Below the pieces are notes generated by a model. That model searched no databases, was not told the origin of the DNA, and worked only from the letters and a program-made list of their open reading frames with translations. Below are positions 25,301-36,400 of a stretch of DNA of 64,000 bases, piece after piece. The translations under genes and the position numbers were made by a program. Within the stretch, counting starts at the first letter, position 1. Every line of letters starts with the position of its first letter. Origin of the DNA: Streblospio benedicti (lineage: Eukaryota > Annelida > Polychaeta > Spionida > Spionidae); assembly GCA_019095985.1 (NCBI GenBank), contig CM032663.1, forward strand, positions 18,513,649 to 18,577,648, read 5' to 3'.

Positions 25301-28300
25301 TTTGTTAGGTAACACGCCGCTGATTATTCAAGCTCTGACAACGCCAGCAGTACGAAGAGCAATATTTGTTGGATGCATGCTTCAGTGTTTCCAACAGATA
25401 TCAGGAATCAATACTGTAATGTGAGTTCAACAGTTAGTTTTTAAATATTCACATCATTTAATTGCAATACCATGCACAAAATGGGTTCGGCTGAAATGAG
25501 AAAAACTACATGTATTGATAAAATCATATCTTAAACCTCTCAAACACCTGTACCCTGACGCATCCTGATTCCATGACAAACCATCTCGCATACAAATACA
25601 ACTTTTAATAATTCCTATTATAAAATACATTTAATATGAGTTACCATCAACTCTTTACCTCTCTGTTATTTATGGTGTAACAGCTGTTAGTGTGATTGCT
25701 TGTGTTACCATATTATGCAGAATTATATTCACAAAGGGATCATTAAATGCCAAAGCATTTTCATTTTAATGTAAACAGTTCAAACTTTGAAATTTAGGTA
25801 TTATAGTGCCACAATTATTCGTCTCTCTGGAGTCCGAAATCCATCCTTAGCCATCTGGTTAGCTGCTGTAACAGCCTCTGTCAACTTCCTTTTCACATTT
25901 GTTGGCTTATGGTTGGTAGAGCGAATTGGACGGAGATCTCTTACAATTGGCAGTCTTGCAGGTTTTTATTTACGCTACATTACTACCCAATTTTGTTGAG
26001 CTACCATAAATTTTGTCCTGTCCATGTTGTCAATGATTGCCTGTCATAAACATCTATGAGAGCAAAAGTTGCTAAATGGGCATATCTGTTAGAGACTTGT
26101 AATTTCCAATACTATAAATAGTTTTTATCAGGAATATTCCAGGGGTTTAAATTCTGAAATTGGTGTCGTCACGGGAAATGACATGACACCTAGTGGCTGG
26201 GCATTTTATATTCAGGAGTGGGGGTGGATGGCTTGGTTAAAAAAAAAAAAAAAAAAAAAATTGTCGTTGGCAATTGTTAGTAATAAATGGTAAATGTTTA
26301 CAGATCAATAAAAGCCATAAAATAGAAATGTGAAATATGTAAATGCAAAAAATAAAGCCCATTCTCCCTGAATATATACCCTGTAATAGACAGTCTCTTA
26401 GTGCCTTCAAACTTTATAAGTCATTTTCCAAACAAGAAAGATATATAATTGTTTTTTGTTTTGTTTTTTTGTTTTTTTCATGATTGTTTTTCTAATGATT
26501 AATTTACTAAATATTTTCTTAGGAACAACATTCAGTTTGGCTTTGCTTGGTGTCAGTTTCCAGTTAGCGGCATACAATTCTCCTCCGGTTACATGGAAGG
26601 AAAGTGTGCCAGCTAATGACACACATTTGCCTGACATTTATATGTGTTCCAATTTTAGGTAAATCTTGTAATACTAGGTAGACTGTAATGCACACATTTT
26701 GTTGCTCTTTCTATAATCTTATCATTTCATTTGCTATTATATATCAATTCACAATTACCTGTCAAATCATGTTTGAGTTGCTCAATTTTAAGGAGTAAGG
26801 AATTGACATATAATAATTTCAAAATTATTGGATGTATTTTGATATAATTGTATCTATATATGTTGTCTTCAACAACAATTGTAAAAGTTTATATTAGAGT
26901 CAATTATTATTCACACTTTCCTATATAGCCATACAGTATATATGTAATTAAATTTACCTATTGCACATGATGCATAGAATTACAGTTGTCAATATCTTAT
27001 GTTGACGGATGAAATGCTAGTAGACAGACATCAAGAAGTCTGATGGTCAGCATTATGCTTTGATTACATTGAATTTTACACACTTCATTACAAAATAAGC
27101 TGAGAAACATCAATGTTGAGTTAGTTAGTAGCAAGTAGAATAATGTTCCTCCAAACCCTGTTTCCTGATAATATATATATACACAAATATACAACATAAA
27201 TAGATAAATACCTAATATATGAATATAAATATTTGTGTTTTTCTTATGGAGGCATGAAAATAACATATCCACTGCTAGATTCTGTGGGAAGGGTGTACAG
27301 ACCCAGCTTTTCTGCTCTCAAAATGTAACTTTGATGGCATTTTTGGTATTTGCAAGGTTTTGCTTGTACGAAACCCATGTGTAATCCGCTGGTTGAGCAA
27401 TATCTTACCTGGATCTGTCATCAAATGACACTGATGGAAATATTTGATATTTGATATTGCAGTTACTGTGATTCATGCATGAATAATGTGCACTGTGGTT
27501 ATTGTTATGATACCTCAAGTGGTGGTACTGAAAATGGATCATGTCTTGCAGTCCCGCTTGATACACATGGGGACAGAGATACAAGCAGGTGAACTTGAAT
27601 TAATGATTTTTCAACTACCTAATGATCTAAATTAAAAGAGCATTAACAGCAATCATAGGATTAGTTTTATGTTTGATGTGTGCCAATATATCTTTACCCT
27701 AATAATGTTTTGAATATATAACAATGCATACATTTATTTTAGATCTGAATATGGCCGTTGTCAAAATGGCGACCATGAAAATACAGTTTGGGCATATGAC
27801 TTCTGCCCAACAAAAACAGCATGGACAGCCACGCTCGGCTTAGTACTATATCTCATGTTTTTTGCACCAGGTAATAATTTAATTCATCAACTCGAGAAGT
27901 ATAGTGAATTTCAAAATGTTGTTTGCTGCAAGAAATTTGTAACAATTTTATGTTGAAGAAATTGAAAATGATATAATCATATTTTCAAATATTTTTTTTT
28001 CTTTTGTTTTGTTTAAAATACATTTTGAAAAAAAATTAAATATATACATGTGTATATATATTTCAATTATTTTAATTTTTTTTCTTTTGTTTTATTTAAG
28101 ATACATTTTGAAAAATGGAAAAATTGATTTCTAATTGGAACATTAATTTTGTTGCATAAAATGTGCAATGATAAAAAGTTTTGTGACAAAAGTACTCATA
28201 TGGTGTGACATAATAGCATGAGTGATAAGAATACATAAATCACAGGAATGTAGTTGGAAATACTATAAACTATAATTAAATTGGTTTTTCAAAAATATTT

Positions 28301-29300
28301 AAAATGAAAAGTCTTTGCAATGTATCATGCAATGGATGCTTGTGATAATTTAATCAGGAGTATTAATATGATGATGAATGATGATGATGATAAATTGTTG
28401 TAGAGAACTTATGTGATATAAGATTAATGATAATGCATATTACTATTTTTTTAAATTGGTTGTTTATTAATTCATACTGATAACGAGAACTACACAGATA
28501 TTTTATTTGAGAGAGAAGTATTATTTAGATTTTATAATTTCATTAGAAGAAAATCATGGCATTATTTATTAACTACTGCTAAAAGTTTGAGCTTTGCATC
28601 AATCTATTATTATTATTTAGATTACTATATTTTCAGGTATTTTTGGTATTTAAAATGTTCTTTAAAGTTGAAAGTAACAGTAGGATATGATATGGATATT
28701 GATATGCATGTGTCTTTCATAGGTATGGGTCCTATGCCTTGGACAATCAATTCAGAGATTTATCCTCTGTGGGCAAGGAGTGTAGGAAACTCATTATCTA
28801 CCTTCACCAATTGGACATTTAATCTCTTTATTTCCATGACATTCCTGACATTTACAGAAGTACTCACACGTTATGGTAAAATGATATTATTTAATACCCT
28901 GCTGTTATATGATTTGTATGGGGCTTTAACCAGTATTTAGATTTGTGAATTTCTAAGTTAGGAAGATAATTAAACTCAATTTTTACTTTCCCTAAATATC
29001 ATGTTAGTATTTAAATTTAGGGTATTAGAAATAACCTGCTGGTGTTGATTTTGTATCGTTGAATTGAATTATTATCAATTAACCCAGAATACAGATTCAG
29101 GAATATGAGCATACATGTATCGTAATAGTTAAATAATTTCGATATCTTTCTTTCCTTTTTCAGGTGCCTTCTATTTGTATACTGGATTTGCTTTTGTTGG
29201 GTGTATATTTATGTACTTCTTCCTGCCCGAAACAAAGGGGAAAAAGTTGGAAGAAGTTGAACAATTGTTTGAAAAACAGTGGTGTGCAAAGTCTGAATAA
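22374..29300 (+). CDS. SLC2A13: Proton/myo-inositol symporter (SLC2A13/HMIT-like)
   Basis: Eleven exons in consistent phase encode 632 residues, close to the human 648: 22374-22944, 23073-23232, 24329-24443, 24717-24813, 25309-25420, 25798-25961, 26523-26658, 27463-27588, 27743-27870, 28723-28875, 29164-29300. The product is a 12-segment major facilitator of the plasma membrane taking up myo-inositol with protons. Diagnostic motifs are [72 protein letters not shown] and [10 protein letters not shown]. The long cysteine-rich extracellular loop before segment 10 ([17 protein letters not shown]) is particular to the HMIT branch and separates it from ordinary glucose transporters. The C-terminus is shorter than in vertebrates, ending [11 protein letters not shown]. 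Met15 is an alternative start. Confidence 0.94.
23500..24012. mobile_element. MITE-like element with internal tandem repeats (pogo/Tc1-like ends)
   Basis: The left end CAGTAGAATCTCTATTAAAACCACC and the right end GGTCTTAATTGGAGGTTCTACTCT are inverted versions of one another. TA lies next to both ends, as expected for Tc1/mariner or pogo-type insertion. Between them are three copies of a roughly 165-175 bp unit, each starting near TCCTATTACAGAGGTG (about 23614, 23789, 23953). There is no transposase. It lies in the second intron of the symporter gene; related text continues to about 24120. The family assignment rests on the ends only. Confidence 0.6.
25211..25255. repeat. (TG)n/(TGCG)n microsatellite
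   Basis: A TG-rich run interrupted by TGCG units lies in a symporter intron. It is a simple repeat with no other signal. Confidence 0.7.
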
Positions 29301-30341
29301 CACTAGATGGAATAGTAGTGTTTTATAAAGTGTGAAGCATGTTCAAGTAATGTAGTAATGTTTTCATGATGGTACCCGGTAATATGATTCAGGTCAAAAT
29401 GTGTTATCACTAAAAAGCAAACATAAAACCAAGTCGGACACTTAAAAGAAGAGGCTAATTGGGTATATCATGACGCAGTTGAAAATGTGTGCGAGGCTTT
29501 TTTTACATTGTGTGGCTGTTTGTACATTCATAAAGTATACCTTTTGATTTTACCTTCCTAAAAAAGAAATGAAAAGAGGAATGTGGCATTTCAAAAAAGT
29601 GGGATATGGGTAAAAAGTCTGAAAATTTGTGGAATGTTTGAAAAAAGGCCCAAACAATTAGGGGTGTGGGATTTCTTTGCCACTTATAAACCCCCAAATT
29701 AATTTTATTTTAAACTTTATTCTCAAGAAATAGTCTTCACATACACAAATATTTCATATATTAAGTCTGTCACAAATATTTTTATAAGTAGAAATGTCAA
29801 CATTGTGTTATTGTTCATGGTGCTTTTGCATTTTTTCTTGGAAGTTCTGAAATATGCAAGCAAAATTTAATTAAAATTTCTGTAAGTAAATTATATATTA
29901 CAATTATGATTTAAATGTACGATATTATTTGCCTTTAATAAAATCTATAAAGAATCATAACAGTCCTTTATTACATGAAATCTCTAATATCATACAAATA
30001 TGTTCAATGACAATTACATATGAAAAATCTCTAATGTACAAAAATTAGTATCACATTACTTAGTTACAAATATATTCTATATAATATATCTATACGTTGT
30101 TGTAAATAGTGTTATACACTAATACTATTTTTAAGTAGTTACAAGTATATTCTATATAATATCAATAGGTTGATGTAAATAGTGTTGTACACTAATATAC
30201 TTTTTTTAAGTAAATAATTATAAATCGTCTCTTTATTACCAGGGGAAAAAAAATAACATACAGGGTAAAGAGCATGGAATGCAAAAACATAATCTTTAAA
30301 AATAAAATAACAATTGCAGCTTGGTAAACTATAAACAATTC
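29301..30341. other. Convergent 3' UTRs of the symporter and Shc
   Basis: No gene is seen here. AATAAA at 29937-29942 can end the symporter mRNA. On the other strand, AATAAA complements near 29965 and 30232 can end the Shc mRNA. The two transcripts therefore meet tail-to-tail and may touch or overlap slightly. A local near-duplication is visible: TATTCTATATAATAT...GTTGTAAATAGTGTTATACACTAATA at about 30070-30125 recurs at about 30150-30200. Confidence 0.5.
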
Positions 30342-31883
30342 TCAACCAGTAGAATATAAAATTGGAGTCTTTAAAAGCAATTCGCTATCATTTGAAGTAA
30401 TGGGTTGTCTATTATCCATATGAAATCTGAGAAGATGCCCTATACTATCAAATGTGCGATCTTTAGTACGTACAACTCCCTCAGGATCAACAAGTAATAA
30501 ATGCTTGATCTTGCCATTTTGCCTTCCGCTGAGCACAAATTGACCAGGAGAATTAGCACTTTCTCGCACAAGGAAATCACCATCTGACAACAGCATTACT
30601 TCTACTTGTTGGCGTGAAATCTTTCCATGAAACCAAGGTTCATCATAAGGGCTATTTGCCGTTGGCGTATGTGATATTTTACTTTTAACATCTGTACTGT
30701 TTATGGGTTGAATATCACGAGGTAAAGAATTACAAAACTGAGACATTTCAAATGGATCTTGCGGAGGCACTGGTGAAGCTTCTGCTTGTGAGGATTGTTC
30801 ATGCTCCCTAAACCGCTTAGGGAGAGGAGGTATAACAGTTGGTGTAACCATTAATGGAGGTGGCGGTTGTGGCGCCGAATCTGTCTCATCTTTATTGTCG
30901 TAAATGATATCATCAAACAATGCAGTTTGTGGGAGAACCGGTGTGCTCTTAGGATTGTCGTAGACTTGTTGTTGCTTTGCTTGATTGTCGTAAACCAAAG
31001 TACCAGTGGAATTTTCTGAATTATCATAAGAAAAATTGTTTTCAAAACCCAATGGTTCTGTAAACTTGGGATCTTTAACAGAATTATAGACCCCATTACT
31101 GACAGGTAAATTACATGGAGGTGATGCATAATGTGACGGAGATGGAGGCCTTGCACCTTCACGATCGTTATAATAATCTTCTTTCTCTTCATCATCACCC
31201 CAAGCATCTCCGTTGTTTTTGAATACTGGATTTTCTAATCTGTCGGGCAGTGACACTGCCTCTGGTCTATTTGCAAGATATTGTTTGAAGCGTAATTCAA
31301 AAGCTTGTCCGATTGTTGTTATCACATCTTGCGCTAATCCTCCACCACATTCTAATACATGACATGCTCGACCATAAGTCTCATCTTTTGCAACATACGC
31401 CACAAAGTCCATGGTATCGGGATCTCCCCCAGAAGCAAATGATATTCCTGGCATCACATGGTTTCCAATAACATCTCCATCTTCCATGTTAACAATTGCA
31501 AGGCTTTCAGTTGTAATGGTAAGATTAACATTTGTTCCTGCATGTAACATGATAGGTTCATCTCCAAGTAATTTGGTTATCTTTACACCACGTTTACTCT
31601 TTTTACTAGCTGTTTTAAGACCAGCTGCATCGCAAACTCTACTTATGGATTCTTTCGCAACGGCGGTTCTAGTTTCAAAATCTAGTGTTTTCATGGACTG
31701 TTTTATGTCCATACAGCCTATATATCTAACTCCATAGACAACCCCTGCATCGGGGGCCAACTGTTCATCAGGGTGTAGCCAGCCTCTACTGGGTTTGTTT
31801 ATGAAACTGCCACCATTTCCCCAATCTTTCTGAGGCTGGCCAGGCTGTGACTTCCTTTTGAGTTTATCTATAATCCCAGCCAT
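30342..31883 (-). CDS. SHC: Shc adaptor protein (PTB-CH1-SH2), single exon
   Basis: An uninterrupted 513-codon frame with the complete Shc order. The N-terminal GSFINKPSRGWLHP and PTB domain (about 25-205) bind NPxY phosphotyrosines of receptors. A linker (about 206-413) follows, then a C-terminal SH2 domain (about 415-508) with WFHGKISR, FLVRES and HLLLVDPEGVVRTKD. Shc couples activated receptor tyrosine kinases to Grb2-Sos-Ras. The linker keeps the DYYND pair (Y237/Y238, the counterpart of mammalian Y239/Y240). It also carries four further YDN motifs (Y286, Y298, Y308, Y328) and YNSV (Y266), which fit the Grb2 SH2 rule YxN. DPF at 376 resembles an AP2-binding motif. Vertebrate Shc genes are split by many introns, so an intact one-exon copy suggests a retrogene or intron loss. 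UTR introns cannot be excluded. Confidence 0.95.
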   Translation of the reverse strand: MAGIIDKLKRKSQPGQPQKDWGNGGSFINKPSRGWLHPDEQLAPDAGVVYGVRYIGCMDIKQSMKTLDFETRTAVAKESISRVCDAAGLKTASKKSKRGVKITKLLGDEPIMLHAGTNVNLTITTESLAIVNMEDGDVIGNHVMPGISFASGGDPDTMDFVAYVAKDETYGRACHVLECGGGLAQDVITTIGQAFELRFKQYLANRPEAVSLPDRLENPVFKNNGDAWGDDEEKEDYYNDREGARPPSPSHYASPPCNLPVSNGVYNSVKDPKFTEPLGFENNFSYDNSENSTGTLVYDNQAKQQQVYDNPKSTPVLPQTALFDDIIYDNKDETDSAPQPPPPLMVTPTVIPPLPKRFREHEQSSQAEASPVPPQDPFEMSQFCNSLPRDIQPINSTDVKSKISHTPTANSPYDEPWFHGKISRQQVEVMLLSDGDFLVRESANSPGQFVLSGRQNGKIKHLLLVDPEGVVRTKDRTFDSIGHLLRFHMDNRQPITSNDSELLLKTPILYSTG

Positions 31884-33490
31884 GTTTTAAATGCATTCAT
31901 ATAGTGAAAAAATACTGCTGCTCATGTCAACACGGAAGTAAAAGTAAAAATTGTAAATCCAAATACGGAAATCAGAAGCACGAATCATTTATCCGGTTCA
32001 GCTTTTATCATGCATTTTTCTTAGCAATTTGATAGTGTAATACGTCGTTGATTGTGGCTAAAGAGCTGCTCGATTTAAAGGGAAATGGCTTCTACACAGT
32101 GATGATGGTGACAGCGATGAGGACGTAATGTCTAATGATTTTCTTGTAAATTCTACGCCCGAACATACAATCACTTAATTAAATGTATTAGACACTGGTG
32201 TGACTTCAGTAAGAATGATAATGCAAGTTAGGGGTGGTTTAAACTGAAGTGTTTTAACTTAGTGTAAAAGAATATGACAATAATAACTTTATGCTGGTTG
32301 GTGGTACTCTTCAACTCAACTGGACTTACGAAATATCAACTACAAATACTCTATATGACAATAATTTATTCTTCCATACAGTAAATAGGAAATTCAGAAC
32401 ACATAAATCAGAAATTTCCATAACAATACATAAACTTATAGCATGTCTAGTTACATGAATTCTACATACCAATTTCATTGAAGGTAGATTTCATAATAGA
32501 ATTTTAAAAAATCAACTATGTACGCAATGAGACCACTATTTTGTAATCGAGGAGTCAATATTTCAGAACTATAATATTTAATGACAAAATCTTTTGAAAA
32601 CTAATTTTAAGATTACCGCTCAGTCACAAATGCATCTACATTATGTAACTAAACTCATAAATAACTACTAGTAATATATTTACAATAGTTAGTAATTTAC
32701 AATACATAAGCAACATTAACGGTAAGAAGAGCTCATACCATTATTTCACAACATTCATAAATTGTTAACGCCATATCATCTTTTGAAACTTACATTGCTG
32801 CTTGAAAATGTGCATCCTGTAGCTTTAAATATGTCCAAGCAGAGTTATAATTTGTTCCTACAAACCAATTACCAATTCTAAGCCACGGTACCTTACACGG
32901 GTATATTGCAATTCAATCAACAACAAAAAAAAATAATGATTTTACTTTACAATATCAATTTACAACATGTGAAACATTATTTGTACCTAGTAGCAATCTT
33001 ATTTAGATATAATTCTACAGATCCAGTAAGAAATTGTTCTATAATTTAAGTTCATAATGACACTCAATGTGAATGATCTTCTGCTAGAGCCATGACTCTT
33101 TCAAACAATGCTCTTTGCATGCATCTGCGATGTTGAAACCAAGAGTTTAATGATTTGATCCATTAATGGTCATTAATGTAAACAAGGCAGGCGCTATACC
33201 AGAACTTACACTTCACGTTTAAGAAATTGTCTGGCAAAAAGGACAGTCTTCAGAAGATAGCCGGACGTAAAAAAAACAAATAAAAAAACAGGTGCATGAA
33301 AACGGTCTCCTAAAAAATTCACTTCACTTTATGCAACTTTCATTCATTTACCATATACTTTCTACAATCAGTGATTTTGCTCCTCATTTACAGAATTTTG
33401 ATCAGTTAAAGCTTCACTATCCCCAGAAAACAAATCCCACTCCTCATTTTCACACTCTTCATGTGACCCCACCCCACCGCTCTCCTTTCG
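31884..33490. other. Shc 5' flank and probable BRPF 3' UTR
   Basis: Shc transcription probably starts just above 31884. On the minus strand an AATAAA complement near 32363-32368 could end the BRPF mRNA, giving a 3' UTR of about 1.1 kb. A short acidic open stretch on the plus strand (about 32090-32177) is noted but not called. Otherwise I see nothing. Confidence 0.4.
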
Positions 33491-36400
33491 TCAGTCATCC
33501 ACACAGAAGTCTGGTGCTAGTGGGTTTGGTTCCCCTGTAACCCGACACCTATGCAAGATGGCTTTTTCATACGCTTTTTTTACAGCTCTTTTAACATTGG
33601 CCTTTTTGTTCTCTAACAGTTTGTTTTTGTCTAATCCAGAGTCAACACCCAGAGGTTCAAGCTTATTTCGTGGTAACCACTGCCTGTAATGAATAACAAA
33701 ACATAATTAATGGATAATTTATCAAAAATTGATCTCGTATAATTCAATGGATATTATAGATAGTTAACATAAGTTAATATTTTTTGTTGTTGAATGTTCT
33801 CTATATTTAATCAACTTCAATTTGAGATATAGCAGAATAGGGGGATTATATAATAGTGGTGCAAAGAAAATAAAATTAGATAAAAATAAAGTACATATAT
33901 GTAAAACGTGCGAACTTCTTACCATGTACGTTTCGTGTCAAAGAAAAGAACAAGATAGATCTGATGCTCTTCATATTTCTTTTGCAAATTTAAGACTTCA
34001 TCCGGTGGTACTGGGATAGGTACTCCATTATGAAGGTATCCGGATTTGGGCATCTTTGGATTGATGATCTGTAAAAACAAAGACAGTTAATAATGCTCAG
34101 CATTCTGAAAACGTAGGACGAACAAAGATGCAAATTGTGAAGTCATGGACAAAAATTCTTTTCTATTAATATGGTTTCCTCACCAATGCTGGATACCATG
34201 GGTAGCCTTGGCACTTTGCCCACACTAGATCTAAAGGTTCTAGAGGGATGAGATCTCCGACGTCAGACCCCCAGCTGGTTGTTCTGGTTCTGCGACCTGA
34301 TACAAGAAGTTCATGTCAGTGTGAGGTAGATGCCACAAAAATTATGACTCAAGTAAAGGTTTGTACAAATTTAGACTTAAATCACAGTTCACTATACCAA
34401 TGACACAAATACTACATGTAACATATTACAAGACAAATACAATAATGAGAAAAATCTTAAAAAATAATAATTAACAGCTTAATTATATAAATTAAATGTC
34501 TTAATATCATTTCAGTTCCGAATTACCACTATTGTTGTTGATATTTTCATTATTTTTTATGTCTGTAAAGAAAGTCCTCTTAAGAATTTTGCCAAAATGA
34601 TTTTGAAATTTCCTGTTTATGAAGACTTTGAAAGATTTGTTACAAAAAGCAATTGACTATTAATACCATTCCCACAATCAAATTTAGGTTGAAGCATTTT
34701 ATTATTAGAATTAAGCAAAGCTTAAGATGCCAAACAGTTTAGTAGGAAAGAAAGAAATGTTAATTTCCACCCTGATGGCCTATGTCTAGTAAAATTCGCT
34801 CTGCCTCCCGTTGGAACACTGAAGATCCTCTGAGGCCAGCAAGGGTCTAGCACCATGGGGAGATGTGAGCAGAACTCCTACCTGCTTCTAAAAAGCTTGT
34901 TACAGCTACCGGCGAGGTTGTGCTGGGCTGCTGCTGCTGCTGCTGTGAGTTTAAGCCACCCTCCACCTCTACACCACCAAGCGTTACTGATGAAGCCTCA
35001 GCTGGGTCCTTATGATCCTCATTTTCCTCAGAAATGGCCACTGGCGGTGTGGCACTAAGCTTGCCATACTTGGCACAATGAGCCACAAACCTGGTGGTCA
35101 TAAATTCTATTTGGTCTTTTAGGCTCCTCACCTTTTGGCCTAAAGAAGATGTGATGCTTGGCGATGAGCTAGGTGTATTATACTCTACCTCACTCTCTAG
35201 ATGTTCAAACTCACTCTGACTAGTTGCACATTCCATTTCAGTTACGCTTGAATCAGCAGCATCTTTGGCTTTTGACATAAAATCCAAAATGCTGCGCTGA
35301 TTTTTTGGCACCACTCCTTTGCCTACTGGAGTTCTACCTTTTTTACTACTAGTCTTTGTAGATTTTGGTGTCCTTGGTAGTTTATTAAATACTGGAGTTT
35401 TTGACAATTCAGTTTGTTGTGCTGGTAATATTTTTGAATGATTGAGACCATGGTCTTCATTGGATATTTGAGATTTTCTTCGTTTGTCTTTGTCGGATTG
35501 CGACTCCACCATGACATTATATACCCCTTCCCTAACCTTGAAAGGAGAGCTTTCACCAGGGGCAGCATCATCTGAGAACGAAGGAAGGAAGCACAAAAAT
35601 CAAACACTAGAACCATACACAAATAGGATATCATTCAGGTAAATGTCCAAGTAAAAGGATAATGTACAACAGAAAAAGATCAATGTACAGCAAAGACGTG
35701 CATTTAACTATTTATTGCTTCACAATTCAAATTCAATGTGCTAAATCAACCCAACTTAATAATCCATTATAACTATAGCCATTAATACAAATGAATTACA
35801 TACAATAAAATGTAAAAGCGCATGTGAAAGGAATATAGGAATTATTTGGTACAGGTTAGGATGAATGTTTATCTAGCTAAACACAACACTACTTGGACAT
35901 TTAAATGTGAAACTTCTAAGTACACAGGTAAGGATGAGATAAAACAGTGTCAAAACTTTCATGTTGCAATTCTTGACCTTTCTACTCTTTTCAGATTAAG
36001 ATCACTTGTTATAGACCAAAAATAACTTTTCCAATGCATCTCTTACAGCTTTTAATTTTTTCAATTTGTCATATATAAATTTTCATTGCGCTGCATTTTG
36101 TGGGGGGCTAAATAATCACTCATTCCAACAAGAAAGCAAAAATGACAAAAGCACAATTCCAGGCTAATAGAGCAAGAAACATGAATTGAACAAAAATGTA
36201 CCTCATGCTTCAAAGCAACCAGCATGCAAGAAGCAAAAAACAAACTGTGGTGCTGTTGATCAAAATTATTTTACAAAGGACAATCAATGAAAGACTTAAT
36301 TTTTAGTTTGTTTAGTAAATCTTGTAGAATACTTTGAAAGACAACACCACACCAAATGAATGAAAGTCACCATAACACCTACCTTTTTTCGTGGGTTTGT

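Noticed and set aside
30851-31207. His/Leu/Ile-rich open frame on the minus strand inside Shc
   Set aside because: It is an alternate-frame shadow of the Shc coding sequence.
32090-32177. Short acidic plus-strand open stretch (HSDDGDSDEDVMSNDF)
   Set aside because: It looks protein-like, but there is no convincing start, acceptor or donor and no neighbour it fits in phase. It is too short to call.
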